A DNA stretch of 64,000 bases from Melioribacteraceae bacterium. GTDB taxonomy: Bacteria > Bacteroidota > Ignavibacteria > Ignavibacteriales > Melioribacteraceae. The position numbers and the translations under genes were made by a program. Below, piece after piece: positions 55,619 through 64,000 of this stretch (within the stretch, counting starts at the first letter, position 1; every line of letters starts with the position of its first letter). Location of the stretch: positions 372,001 through 436,000 of the forward strand of contig JALVFE010000016.1 of the NCBI GenBank assembly GCA_027030245.1, read 5' to 3'. Below the pieces are notes generated by a model. It saw only the letters and a list, made by a program, of their open reading frames with translations. It searched no databases and was not told the origin of the DNA.

Positions 55619-57169
55619 CTACTTGCTCGGTTTAAATTTAGCCAAAAATTCGTCGGCTGCTTTTTTCAGCAAGTTTTCCGTTTCTTCGCTAATTACTTTT
55701 TCTTTTTTAATATTCTCATAGATTTGAGGATATTTCAAATCTATGTATTCGTGTATTTCTTTTTCGAAACGTTTAACGTCTTCTACAGCAATGTTTTCGA
55801 AATAGTCGTTCGTTCCCAAGAAAATACTGACTACTTGTTTTTCAACCGGAACCGGAGCAAACTGTCCTTGTTTGAGCAATTCGACCAATCTTGCGCCTTT
55901 AGCAAGCGTTCTTTGTGTAGCTTTATCCAAATCGGAACCGAACTTGGCAAAAGCTTCGAGTTCACGGTATTGAGCCAAATCTAATTTTAACGTTCCGGCC
56001 ACTTTTTTCATTGCTTTAATTTGAGCGTTACCGCCCACACGGGATACGCTTATACCAACGTTAATTGCGGGGCGCACACCGGCGTTAAACAGGTTCGGTT
56101 CAAGATAAATCTGACCGTCCGTAATGGAAATAACGTTTGTGGGAATGTAAGCCGATACGTCGCCTTGTTGTGTTTCGATAATCGGTAATGCGGTTAAACT
56201 TCCGCCACCCAGTTCATCGCTCAGTTTGGAAGCTCTTTCAAGCAATCTGGAATGCAAATAGAATATATCACCAGGATAAGCTTCGCGTCCAGGCGGTCTT
56301 CTTAACAAAAGCGAAAGTTCCCTGTATGCAACCGCTTGTTTGGAAAGATCGTCATAAACCACCAGTGCATGTTTTCCGTTGTCTCTAAAATATTCGCCCA
56401 AAGTTGCACCGGCATAAGGCGCGATATATTGTAGCGGCGCCGGATCCGAAGATGAAGCAGAAATAACGGTTGTAAATTCCATCGCTCCTTCTTCTTCCAG
56501 TTTTGCTACCACTTGGGCAACAGTCGAATTCTTTTGACCAACTGCAACATACACACAATACACAGGTTCAATTCCTAATTCTTTTGCTTCTTCTGTATGA
56601 GTATATTTTTGATTTATAATCGTATCGATAGCAACAGCCGTTTTACCGGTTTGACGGTCGCCAATTATCAATTCCCTTTGTCCGCGTCCTATCGGAATCA
56701 TTGCATCGATAGCCGTAATACCGGTCTGCAAAGGCTCTTTAACAGGTTGGCGTTGAATAACACCCAAAGCTTTTCTTTCAATAGGCATGTATTTTTCCGA
56801 TTGAATAGGACCCTTCCCATCCAAAGGTTCACCTAAAGGATTTATAACCCTGCCTAAGAAATTCTCGCCTACCGGAAGTGAAGCTACCCGTTTAGTACGT
56901 TTTACGGTATCGCCTTCTTTAATAAGATTACTGTCTCCGAACAAAACGCAACCGACACTATCTTCTTCCAAGTTAAGAACCATACCGATAACATTATTCG
57001 GGAATTCAACCAGCTCACTTGCCATAACTTGGGAAAGTCCGTAGACGCGTGCAATACCGTCACCGACAGATAAAACAGTACCGACGTCATAAACGTCTAC
57101 TTTACTATCGAAACCGGTTAGTTGTTTTCTTAAAATGGATGAAACTTCCTCTGGTCTAACTTCGGTCAT
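55619..57169 (-). CDS. atpA: ATP synthase F1 alpha subunit
   Basis: The 516-residue protein has the alpha P-loop [19 protein letters not shown] (about 171-189), [59 protein letters not shown] and the C-terminal helical domain. It is a non-catalytic nucleotide-binding subunit. Full length and normal. It follows atpH by 23 bp. Confidence 0.99.
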   Translation of the reverse strand: MTEVRPEEVSSILRKQLTGFDSKVDVYDVGTVLSVGDGIARVYGLSQVMASELVEFPNNVIGMVLNLEEDSVGCVLFGDSNLIKEGDTVKRTKRVASLPVGENFLGRVINPLGEPLDGKGPIQSEKYMPIERKALGVIQRQPVKEPLQTGITAIDAMIPIGRGQRELIIGDRQTGKTAVAIDTIINQKYTHTEEAKELGIEPVYCVYVAVGQKNSTVAQVVAKLEEEGAMEFTTVISASSSDPAPLQYIAPYAGATLGEYFRDNGKHALVVYDDLSKQAVAYRELSLLLRRPPGREAYPGDIFYLHSRLLERASKLSDELGGGSLTALPIIETQQGDVSAYIPTNVISITDGQIYLEPNLFNAGVRPAINVGISVSRVGGNAQIKAMKKVAGTLKLDLAQYRELEAFAKFGSDLDKATQRTLAKGARLVELLKQGQFAPVPVEKQVVSIFLGTNDYFENIAVEDVKRFEKEIHEYIDLKYPQIYENIKKEKVISEETENLLKKAADEFLAKFKPSK

Positions 57170-57192
57170 TTCGTTTTCCTTAAGTTTTTATT

Positions 57193-57747
57193 TTAATTAA
57201 ATGTAAAATCTTCTTTTAAAAATTTATTTCTCAAAAGCTCCAATTGATGAACAACGGAAGCATCCAGTACAGTATCCCCTACTCTAACGGTAAACCCGCC
57301 AATTAAAGAAGGATTAACTTTGTATTGCATTCTAACATCTTTTTGCAAATACTCGGTTAACTTTTTCTTTATTTCCTCTTTTTGATTTTCGTCGAGACTA
57401 AACGCGCTGGTAATCAACACTTTTACAACACCAAGTTTTTCATCTCTCAACTCAATAAATCTTTTAAGGATATCGTACATCGCTTCATCACGACCTTTCC
57501 TAACGACAAAAATCAAAAATTCAAGGGCATCTTCACCTACTTTATCACCGAACAATTCACGCAAAATATCGATTTTCTTATTTTCCGTTAGAATTGGATT
57601 AGCAATTGCCACTCTTAACTCTTTCGATGCATCGAAAGTATTAAAAATAAGTTCCATATCCTTTGCAACTTCATCGAAAGTATTTTTCTCTTCTGTTGCT
57701 TCCAAAAGAGCGTTAGCATATCTAGTTGCAATAGTAAAATTACCCAT
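57193..57747 (-). CDS. atpH: ATP synthase F1 delta subunit
   Basis: The 184-residue protein has IATRYANALLEATEEKNTFDEV at the N-terminus and VKVLITSAFSLDENQKEEIKKKLTEYL with NPSLIGGFTVRVGDTVLDASVVHQLELLR, the conserved C-terminal OSCP/delta region. It joins F1 to the peripheral stalk. It begins 1 bp after the atpF stop. Confidence 0.97.
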   Translation of the reverse strand: MGNFTIATRYANALLEATEEKNTFDEVAKDMELIFNTFDASKELRVAIANPILTENKKIDILRELFGDKVGEDALEFLIFVVRKGRDEAMYDILKRFIELRDEKLGVVKVLITSAFSLDENQKEEIKKKLTEYLQKDVRMQYKVNPSLIGGFTVRVGDTVLDASVVHQLELLRNKFLKEDFTFN

Positions 57748-57748
57748 A

Positions 57749-58294
57749 TTAACCTTTTGCTAAATCCTCAATATATTTTTCTACTAATTTTGCGTTAGTT
57801 TGTTCATCCAATTTTTCGCGGATAATTTTTTCCGCTGCGCCGACAGCAATTTCCGCAATTTGAGTTTTAAGATTATTAAATGCTTCTTGGTTCTTTCTTT
57901 CAATTTCGGCAGATGCATCTTGAATTAATTTTTTGGCTTCCGCTTTACTTTCTTCAAGAATTTGTTTCTTCAGGTTTTCAGCATATTCTCTGCCTTGTTC
58001 AATTATTTTCTGAGCTTCTTCTTCGGCACGGGCCAAATTTTGTTTGTTCTTTTCATAAAGCTCTTCAGCTTCTTTTCTGGCTTTTTCCGCTTTTTCGAGG
58101 GAATCTTTAATAAAGTTTTCCCTTTCGTTAAGCGAATTAAGAATAGGTTTCCAAGCCATTTTTTTCAGCACGAGGAAAAGGAAGATGAACGTTATGGTAG
58201 TCCAAATAATAACACCCGGATTAATATCCAACGGGCTACCGCCTTCTCCCCCACTGGAAAAAGCTAAAAGGGCAAAATTTAAAATTGAAGCCAT
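57749..58294 (-). CDS. atpF: ATP synthase F0 b subunit
   Basis: The 181-residue protein has one TM (about 28-46, VIIWTTITFIFLFLVLKKM) followed by a long charged coiled coil (AEKARKEAEELYEKNKQNLARAEEEAQKI and onwards), the peripheral stalk. The fragment WKPILNSLNEREN is typical. The gap to atpE is 44 bp. Confidence 0.97.
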   Translation of the reverse strand: MASILNFALLAFSSGGEGGSPLDINPGVIIWTTITFIFLFLVLKKMAWKPILNSLNERENFIKDSLEKAEKARKEAEELYEKNKQNLARAEEEAQKIIEQGREYAENLKKQILEESKAEAKKLIQDASAEIERKNQEAFNNLKTQIAEIAVGAAEKIIREKLDEQTNAKLVEKYIEDLAKG

Positions 58295-58338
58295 TTATCA
58301 ATTCCTTACTATTAAATAATTAATCGTAAAACTATGTT

Positions 58339-58557
<219 letters not shown>

Positions 58558-58605
58558 TTAATTTCCTCCTTAATGATATTTTGTTTTATTTTACATTTTT
58601 ATTAA

Positions 58606-59448
58606 TTAATGTTCTTGATGAATCGCCATTCCTATGAAAAGGGATGACAAAATTGTAAAGATATAAGCTTGAATTAAAGCAACCAAAACTTCGAGTAAAT
58701 TTATAAACAGTGCGAATCCGATGGAAACGGGTGCAACCGCATAAGATTTCAAAATAAATATCAATCCGATTAAAGCCATTATCACAACGTGTCCCGCCGT
58801 CATATTGGCAAAAAGCCTTACAGCCAAAGCAAAGGGCTTTGTAAAAAGCCCGAGAATTTCTACTACAAACATAATGGGTAAAAGCCACATCGGAATTCCG
58901 TGAGGCATTAATCCTTTAAAATAACCGATAAACCCGTTTTTGATAATCCCACCGATTTGTATAACAAAAAACGAAAATGTAGCTAATGTAGCAGTTACCG
59001 AAATATTGCTGGTAGCCGTTGAACCGTACGGAAACAAACCAAGAAAATTACAGGTAAGAATAAAGAAAAATACGGTTAAAAGATACGGCAAAAATTTCTC
59101 GTAACCCGAACCTATTGTGGGTTTAACAATATCGTCTCTCACAAATACCACGAGGATTTCCACCAGATTTGCAAGGCCTTTGGGCACCATTGATTTTTTA
59201 TAAGATTTTGCAACAGCCGAGAAAATAAGTATTAGAATAACGGCTGCAATCCACATAAAAACTACGTGTTTGGTAATCGAAATATCGATGCCGAAAAGAT
59301 GGATTTGCGGTAAATGAATAACCCCAAACGGGGAAAGGTCTAACTCTTTTCCATCTAAAACATGATGCATCATCCAACCGGCATCGCCACCGCTTTTAGC
59401 TGCGTTGTGCACCGAATCCGCAATTACTTCTTCAACGTTATAAGCCAT
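58606..59448 (-). CDS. atpB: ATP synthase F0 a subunit
   Basis: The 280-residue membrane protein has an N-terminal extension of about 60 residues and then five TMs. The essential Arg is in KPFALAVRLFANMTAGHVVI (about 199-218). It forms the proton path with the c ring. Its start overlaps the AtpI-like gene end by 11 bp. Confidence 0.97.
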   Translation of the reverse strand: MAYNVEEVIADSVHNAAKSGGDAGWMMHHVLDGKELDLSPFGVIHLPQIHLFGIDISITKHVVFMWIAAVILILIFSAVAKSYKKSMVPKGLANLVEILVVFVRDDIVKPTIGSGYEKFLPYLLTVFFFILTCNFLGLFPYGSTATSNISVTATLATFSFFVIQIGGIIKNGFIGYFKGLMPHGIPMWLLPIMFVVEILGLFTKPFALAVRLFANMTAGHVVIMALIGLIFILKSYAVAPVSIGFALFINLLEVLVALIQAYIFTILSSLFIGMAIHQEH

Positions 59449-59839
59449 TTTTATCTGTTTGGTTTTTAATAACTTTTTTATTTACAATAATATATGCTAC
59501 TTCCAGAGAAAGTAGAATAAAATAAATTAAAAAGAATACTAATATAAAGGCATATTTATCAATTTTCAAGAATTTTATTATGAGGGCAATTGATATTAGC
59601 AAAAAAATCATCCTTATTCCGATCCCGCCCAAATTGAAAGCAACAAATGTATTACCCGATTTCCCAACAGAATTCTTAAAAAGAAAATAGGCTATGAAAA
59701 GATTAATTAAATTTAACAGACCTGCATACAAAGCAGCTTCTACGGAATAAGATGAAATTATTTTGAAAAAATACAAAACGGCAACAGCTAAATAGACAAT
59801 CACAAACGTTAATATCATTCCGTTTTTAATTCTTTTCAC
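59438..59839 (-). CDS. AtpI-like membrane protein of the ATP synthase operon
   Basis: The 133-residue protein has four hydrophobic segments (about 8-26, 35-53, 66-88, 95-117) and starts at GTG. It sits just before atpB and after AtpZ, where AtpI-like proteins that help c-ring assembly or ion uptake are found. Sequence identity to AtpI is not obvious, so the name rests mostly on place and topology. It overlaps both neighbours (11 and 14 bp). Confidence 0.68.
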   Translation of the reverse strand: MKRIKNGMILTFVIVYLAVAVLYFFKIISSYSVEAALYAGLLNLINLFIAYFLFKNSVGKSGNTFVAFNLGGIGIRMIFLLISIALIIKFLKIDKYAFILVFFLIYFILLSLEVAYIIVNKKVIKNQTDKNGL

Positions 59840-60074
59840 TTTTCTTTTTTTTGTTTAATTCCAGAGTGGTTTTAATAAAATTATATATTCCTGCCGCACC
59901 TCCGAAAAAGGAGAATAAAATTGTTAGAACTGGATATAAATCGAATTTTTCGTCCAGCCACTTACCCAAAAAGAACATTAATACGATGGTTGCGGCTAAT
60001 TGCGAACCTAACCCGAGGTACGGCCCTACATCTCTGTAAGTTTTATATAGATTACTTTTTGTTTTCCGGATCAT
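59826..60074 (-). CDS. AtpZ/AtpI family protein
   Basis: The 82-residue protein has two TMs with the AtpZ pattern VGPYLGLGSQLAATIVLMFFLGKWLDEKFD then PVLTILFSFFGGAAGIYNFIKT. AtpZ-type proteins are linked to magnesium uptake or F0 assembly. The start overlaps the bactofilin end by 23 bp. Confidence 0.86.
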   Translation of the reverse strand: MIRKTKSNLYKTYRDVGPYLGLGSQLAATIVLMFFLGKWLDEKFDLYPVLTILFSFFGGAAGIYNFIKTTLELNKKKKSEKN

Positions 60075-60465
60075 TCTTTTCCGGCTGTTTTACTGCCGTA
60101 TTGAATTGCGGAGCGTTTGAACCCATAGAGCTCTTTCCGTTAAATTTGGCACCTTCTTCAATAACCAATACTTTGGTATAAATATCCCCTTTTACGTTGG
60201 AGTTCGATTCTAACACCAATTTCGAATCGGCATTAATCGTTCCTTCAACTTTACCGCTAACAACCATGTTATTAGCTTTAACTTGACCTTTGACTTCAGA
60301 GCCTTCACCGAGCGTTAAATTACCGTTGATAATAACATCTCCAACAACTTTACCATCTATTCTTACATTCCCTTCACTTGTAATTTTACCCTCGATTTTA
60401 ACACCACTACTTAAAATGCTAACATCTTCGGTGTGAGATGAATTCATTTCTTTTCTTAACGCCAT
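60052..60465 (-). CDS. Bactofilin (polymer-forming cytoskeletal protein)
   Basis: The 137-residue protein has a bactofilin beta-helix core (about 20-118): VKIEGKITSEGNVRIDGKVVGDVIINGNLTLGEGSEVKGQVKANNMVVSGKVEG. The N- and C-terminal tails are short and disordered. Bactofilins make membrane-linked filaments for cell shape, often with M23 peptidases; such a peptidase lies 3 bp upstream. It overlaps the AtpZ gene, joining shape and ATP synthase genes in one unit. Confidence 0.95.
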   Translation of the reverse strand: MALRKEMNSSHTEDVSILSSGVKIEGKITSEGNVRIDGKVVGDVIINGNLTLGEGSEVKGQVKANNMVVSGKVEGTINADSKLVLESNSNVKGDIYTKVLVIEEGAKFNGKSSMGSNAPQFNTAVKQPEKNDPENKK

Positions 60466-60468
60466 AAT

Positions 60469-61317
60469 TTACTCCTTTTTTATTAATAAAAAATTTTCCG
60501 GATTAACAATTTTCCCGTTTTTCCATATCTCAAAGTGCAAATGGGGTCCCGTTGTATTAAAACCTGTATTGCCGCTCAATGCAATAATTTCTCCTTGTGA
60601 AACAAAATCCCTTTCATTTTTCAGTAAAACCGAACAATGCTTATATACAGTGATATATCCTTTAGAATGTTGAACAATTATTTTTTTGCCGTCCCCCGCA
60701 GTATAATCAGAAAAAATTACTAATCCACCCGCACTGGCGTAAACAGGCGTGCCGGTCTTAACGGCAAAATCAATTCCAAAATGTCCCTTTGAAGGTTTGA
60801 AATCATTTATTATAAATCCTTTTGCCGGTGGTATGAAAAATAAATTTGGATCTTCTTGCTTATTATCGAAAATTTTATTGATAAGATGACCAAAAACTTT
60901 AAAAACATTTCCTTCAGTTGGAATTTTACCATCGTCGGTTTTTCTAAGCGAATCCAACACCGCTTTACTTGAATCCGTGGTATCAATTCCGGCTAAAATT
61001 ATTGCATAGCGAAGTTTTTGATTTGTTGAAGATATTCTTTCTAATTCTTTGGTTAATAAAACCAATTTTTTTTCCAAAACTTTTATTTGTTCAGCTTGTT
61101 TTTTCAATTCTTTGCTTTCGTATAACAGGGCAAGCTTTCTTACTGGCGTAAATATGAACAGCAAAGAAATAATTAAAATCAATAGGACAGAATAAAGAAA
61201 AGCAACAGAAAAAATTTGTTTGAAAGTATATTTATACTGTTTCGTAGAACCGGATACATCCAATCGTGTGATAAAAAACTTTGTTTTAAATATGTCTTTT
61301 AATTTTTTTTTCTTCAT
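60469..61317 (-). CDS. M23-family peptidoglycan endopeptidase
   Basis: The 282-residue protein has a cytoplasmic Lys-rich start, one TM (about 34-55), a coiled coil (about 65-100) and a C-terminal LytM domain (about 170-275) with zinc motifs GHFGIDFAVKTGTPVYA and TTGPHLHFEIWKNGKIVNPE. It should cut peptide cross-links. The plan matches bactofilin-associated M23 proteins. The bactofilin gene follows by 3 bp. Confidence 0.93.
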   Translation of the reverse strand: MKKKKLKDIFKTKFFITRLDVSGSTKQYKYTFKQIFSVAFLYSVLLILIISLLFIFTPVRKLALLYESKELKKQAEQIKVLEKKLVLLTKELERISSTNQKLRYAIILAGIDTTDSSKAVLDSLRKTDDGKIPTEGNVFKVFGHLINKIFDNKQEDPNLFFIPPAKGFIINDFKPSKGHFGIDFAVKTGTPVYASAGGLVIFSDYTAGDGKKIIVQHSKGYITVYKHCSVLLKNERDFVSQGEIIALSGNTGFNTTGPHLHFEIWKNGKIVNPENFLLIKKE

Positions 61318-61376
61318 TGCGGTAAAATTTTATTTTTAAATATAATAAGAATCTGAATAGATTTTTCGGCGAGATA

Positions 61377-62396
61377 TCAGTTTTTTTCGAGCAACATTTT
61401 TACTTCATTATAAACCGTTTCCGGGGTCAACTTAAAACCGCAGTCAAATGTATTCACGGGACATTTTTGATGCCCATGAATTCCGCAAGGTTTACATTCA
61501 AGTTTATCGTAACTAACAAAAGAACTTTTAGAATTATAAGGATAGAATCCGAAATCGGGAACCGTTGAACAATAAATAGTGAGGACGGGAATATTGGCAC
61601 ACATTCCCATATGAGTCGGTGCGCTATCGTTACAAATTAATAACCTACATTTTTTCAATACCGAAATTGATTCGGAAATTTTTAGTTTTCCGGCCAAATT
61701 AATTATATTGTTAGTGTTATCCGCGGAATTTTTTATTTCCGCACATAAATTTTCATCTTCTTTCCCACCGATTAACAAGATAGTATACTTTTCGGATGCC
61801 AGTTTCGATACTAATTGAATAAAATACTCTTTCGGGTATTTTTTAGTTTCCCATACCGAACCCGGCGCCACAGCGATTAAGTTATCCGTACTATTCAATG
61901 GTAAATTTTCTAAAATATTTTTTTCCGGTAAATTGCATTCGGGTAAAATTTTCCAATTTCTTAACAGCTCCGGGTCTTTTAACAAAGAAAGGTTTCTGGC
62001 AACCTCGTGCAATTTCTTTTCATATTTAATTTTATGTGAATAAACAAATGATAGAGTGGCATTATCAAATCCTGTTTTATGATTTGCTCCGGAGAACAGA
62101 GCTATAATCGAACTTCTGAAAGAACGGTGGGGAGAAAAAAGATATTCGTATTTTTGATTACGAAGACGTAAAGCAAATTTTATGGTGGAAATCAAAGATT
62201 TATGTTTGTTTTTTTTATCCAACACAATTACCGATTCAACATAAGGCGAAAGCAAAAAAATCTCTTTTGTAGCCGGCGTACAAACAACATCAATCTTTGA
62301 ATAACCGAATTTCCGTTTGATTTCCTGAATTTGAGGAAGGGTTAATATCGCATCCCCCAGAAAAGCTGTTTGAATTACTAACACGCGACTGTTCAT
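61377..62396 (-). CDS. Glycosyltransferase family 9 (heptosyltransferase-like)
   Basis: The ATG at 62396 lies in a TGATG overlap with the acyltransferase stop and gives NSRVLVIQTAFLGDAILTLP. The GT9 marks are APGSVWETKKYPKEYFIQLVSKL (about 183-205), CNDSAPTHMGMCANIPVLTIY and a C-terminal Cys motif (LECKPCGIHGHQKCP). It probably adds heptose or a related sugar to the lipopolysaccharide core, like WaaF. It lies next to the lipid A acyltransferase. Confidence 0.9.
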   Translation of the reverse strand: MNSRVLVIQTAFLGDAILTLPQIQEIKRKFGYSKIDVVCTPATKEIFLLSPYVESVIVLDKKNKHKSLISTIKFALRLRNQKYEYLFSPHRSFRSSIIALFSGANHKTGFDNATLSFVYSHKIKYEKKLHEVARNLSLLKDPELLRNWKILPECNLPEKNILENLPLNSTDNLIAVAPGSVWETKKYPKEYFIQLVSKLASEKYTILLIGGKEDENLCAEIKNSADNTNNIINLAGKLKISESISVLKKCRLLICNDSAPTHMGMCANIPVLTIYCSTVPDFGFYPYNSKSSFVSYDKLECKPCGIHGHQKCPVNTFDCGFKLTPETVYNEVKMLLEKN

Positions 62397-63274
62397 CAGT
62401 ATTTCCAAATATTATGCATCCAAAACCACTGTTCGGGGTATTGCCTTATATAGTTTTCCAGTTTACCCATATAAATTTGGTTAATTTGCTGAATTTTTTC
62501 GTCAAGGTTACCTTCAATTTCTTTGTAATTTATTTCTTCAAAAAACATAGTATAACGACCCTTTTCATCTCTAACCGTTATCGTAAAAATAATTGGTGTT
62601 TTGAGTTTTAGTGCAATTGCGGCTGTACCGGGATAAACCGCCGTATCACGGTTAAAAAATTTAATTCTTAATCCTTCTTTGGGACCTCTTTGATCGCCTA
62701 CAACACCAACGACTTCTTTATCGGAAAGGGCTTTATAAATATTTCTCACCGAAGCGCCGAGAGGAATTGCGGTATTGCCAAACCTTGTTCGCATTTTGTT
62801 TAACCATTTAGTAACATAAGGATTACGCTGCTGTTTAACAAGAACATTTAAATTTTTATTTTTTAATGATAAACCTACAGCCAAAGCGGCTAATTCCCAA
62901 TTGCCAAAATGTGCGGTCAATAATATAATACCTTTATCTTCTTTTAGTTTTTCCTCTACAATATTAAAGTTTCTAAACTCTATTAAATTCCAGACGTCAC
63001 TTTCTTTATATTTTCTTAAAAATATTACTTCCGTTAATGTTTTGGCGGAACTCCGGTATACTTCTTTTAACAGTTTATTTATTTTTTCTTGGGAATAATC
63101 CGGGAAAGCTATTTTAAGATTCTTTAATATTACATCTTTTCTTAATGGGATAAAATAAATTAAAAGGAAGCTTAAAAATTTTGAAGGAAGTCGAGTATTA
63201 AATTTTCTCAAAACAAAAAATAAATTGGAAAGACCTAACAGTAACCAATACTCGACTTTGTTCTGAAAATCCAT
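62396..63274 (-). CDS. LpxL/HtrB-like lysophospholipid acyltransferase
   Basis: The 292-residue protein has one N-terminal hydrophobic segment and the catalytic HFGNWELAALAVGL motif (about 122-135, the H-x4-D/E type), with GDQRGPKEGLRIKFFNRDTAVYPGTAAIALKL. It is in the lipid A late-acyltransferase family, which adds secondary acyl chains to lipid A or a related lipid. It ends MHNIWKY and is joined to the heptosyltransferase gene by a one-base overlap. Confidence 0.9.
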   Translation of the reverse strand: MDFQNKVEYWLLLGLSNLFFVLRKFNTRLPSKFLSFLLIYFIPLRKDVILKNLKIAFPDYSQEKINKLLKEVYRSSAKTLTEVIFLRKYKESDVWNLIEFRNFNIVEEKLKEDKGIILLTAHFGNWELAALAVGLSLKNKNLNVLVKQQRNPYVTKWLNKMRTRFGNTAIPLGASVRNIYKALSDKEVVGVVGDQRGPKEGLRIKFFNRDTAVYPGTAAIALKLKTPIIFTITVRDEKGRYTMFFEEINYKEIEGNLDEKIQQINQIYMGKLENYIRQYPEQWFWMHNIWKY

Positions 63275-63279
63275 AATAA

Positions 63280-64000
63280 TTATCTGGATCTAATTCTTCG
63301 TTCCCAATTATCATCTCTCAGCTCGCCTCTTTTTGTCGAATGAAGCAATTCATAATCAGAGTATCCGGTAATATCCCCGAAAACAAAAACAACGCCACCT
63401 TCAATCGCTTGGTATTGCCATATTTCGTAAGGTTTTAAATCGATTTCATTGGGATGCCTGTCAATTTGGTCGGGAGGTCCATATTGCAAATAAATTCTTC
63501 CGCGGTCAGTTTTATATCCTTCTTTATTAAACGCTTTGAAATGCGAATTAACGTAATTAATTCTTTTTATATATTCGTTCTTAAATTCGTTTACTTCCGT
63601 TTCCGGAATCGGATCTCTTTTTTTCCAAAATTTATATAAAAAATCCCTTTTTGCATTCAATGAATTCAACTTTTTGTAATGTCCTATTTCACTATCCGTT
63701 GCAATATATTTCGATTCGTCGAACAGTCTATCGCATTCTTTTTCTGTATAAACTCCAAATTCGCTTCCGATATATTTTTCTTCTGCGGAATATTTCCCGG
63801 AATCGGGTTTTACACCAGGATTATAAAAAAAGAATTTTTTAGAAGATATAAATTGTCTATTCTCCACTGAATCCCTAAGTGCTAAAGCCAATATGTAAGC
63901 ATCCGTTGGCAAATGACTCATATTAACTAAACCAACTTCAACTATTGAGTTATTTTTACATGGGATTGCTTTATTTTTTTTATAAACTACTTCACCAATA
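63280..64000 (-). CDS. GWxTD-domain protein, 5' end beyond the window
   Basis: The frame is open to the window edge, with sequence before the first Met at 63921 continuing it (IGEVVYKKNKAIPCKNN), so the N-terminus is missing. The C-terminal part has a GWxTD-like motif as GYKTDRGRIYLQYGPPDQIDRHP (about 100 residues from the end), then YEIWQYQAIEGGVVFVFGD. GWxTD proteins are common in Bacteroidota and Ignavibacteria, secreted or periplasmic and of unknown role. The acyltransferase gene follows by 5 bp. Confidence 0.85.
   Translation of the reverse strand, partial: IGEVVYKKNKAIPCKNNSIVEVGLVNMSHLPTDAYILALALRDSVENRQFISSKKFFFYNPGVKPDSGKYSAEEKYIGSEFGVYTEKECDRLFDESKYIATDSEIGHYKKLNSLNAKRDFLYKFWKKRDPIPETEVNEFKNEYIKRINYVNSHFKAFNKEGYKTDRGRIYLQYGPPDQIDRHPNEIDLKPYEIWQYQAIEGGVVFVFGDITGYSDYELLHSTKRGELRDDNWERRIRSR

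Overview
The window is AT-rich and gene-dense. It looks like chromosomal DNA from the Ignavibacteria/Chlorobi branch of the Bacteroidota superphylum. The evidence is: two secreted proteins with C-terminal type IX secretion sorting domains containing the NYPNPFNP motif; a GWxTD-domain protein; a tmRNA tag ending YAMAA, as I recall for Chlorobium; an atpBEFHAG cluster without atpD/atpC, an arrangement also known in Chlorobi; and envelope genes of a Gram-negative cell (LptF/LptG, lipid A acyltransferase, heptosyltransferase). The taxon is an inference. No phage, IS transposase, CRISPR array, rRNA or tRNA gene was seen.

Layout. 1-1.3 kb: a Crp/Fnr regulator, a small membrane protein and a 231-bp element with 12-bp terminal inverted repeats. 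1.3-9.6 kb: a sodium:solute symporter, then a TetR repressor divergent from an operon for a LolA-like carrier, two FtsX-type permeases with a methyltransferase gene between them, an ABC ATPase and a beta-barrel protein. Two matching TetR operator candidates lie in the divergent gap. An orphan antitoxin gene follows. 9.9-14.8 kb: a plus-strand run of acetyltransferase, YbdG-like channel, TPP enzyme, cupin, PspC, BtpA-like and outer-membrane genes. 14.8-15.9 kb: a gene-free island of palindromic repeats. 15.9-24 kb: minus-strand genes including phoH, LysM and lipoprotein genes, radC, guaA, gcvH, accC, accB and efp. 24-33.4 kb: a T9SS cargo gene, TPR proteins, a PHP hydrolase, dapF, ssrA, a cobalamin adenosyltransferase gene, a ygfZ-like gene and an M20 peptidase gene. 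33.6-36 kb: lptF and lptG. 36-45.5 kb: envelope proteins, another T9SS cargo gene, a 1009-residue propeller-adenylate cyclase, DUF3467 and a TPR lipoprotein. 45.7-50 kb: adenosine deaminase, hutU and serA-like genes. 50-64 kb: a long minus-strand block, read from the right as GWxTD (cut by the window edge), lpxL-like, heptosyltransferase, M23 peptidase, bactofilin, atpZ/atpI-like, atpB-E-F-H-A-G, ffh, rpsP, khpA, rimM, trmD, rplS and an unknown gene.

The two most interesting items are these. First, the TetR-controlled LolCDE-like envelope export operon has its own carrier, barrel and methyltransferase. Second, three genes (radC, lptG, phoH) have conserved N-termini that run upstream of any ATG/GTG/TTG. 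They appear to start at CTG (radC, lptG) or at ACG/ATA (phoH), each just after a good ribosome binding site. The class III cyclase domain keeps the Lys and Asp of adenylate cyclases, while the only Crp/Fnr protein here lacks the cAMP-binding arginine.
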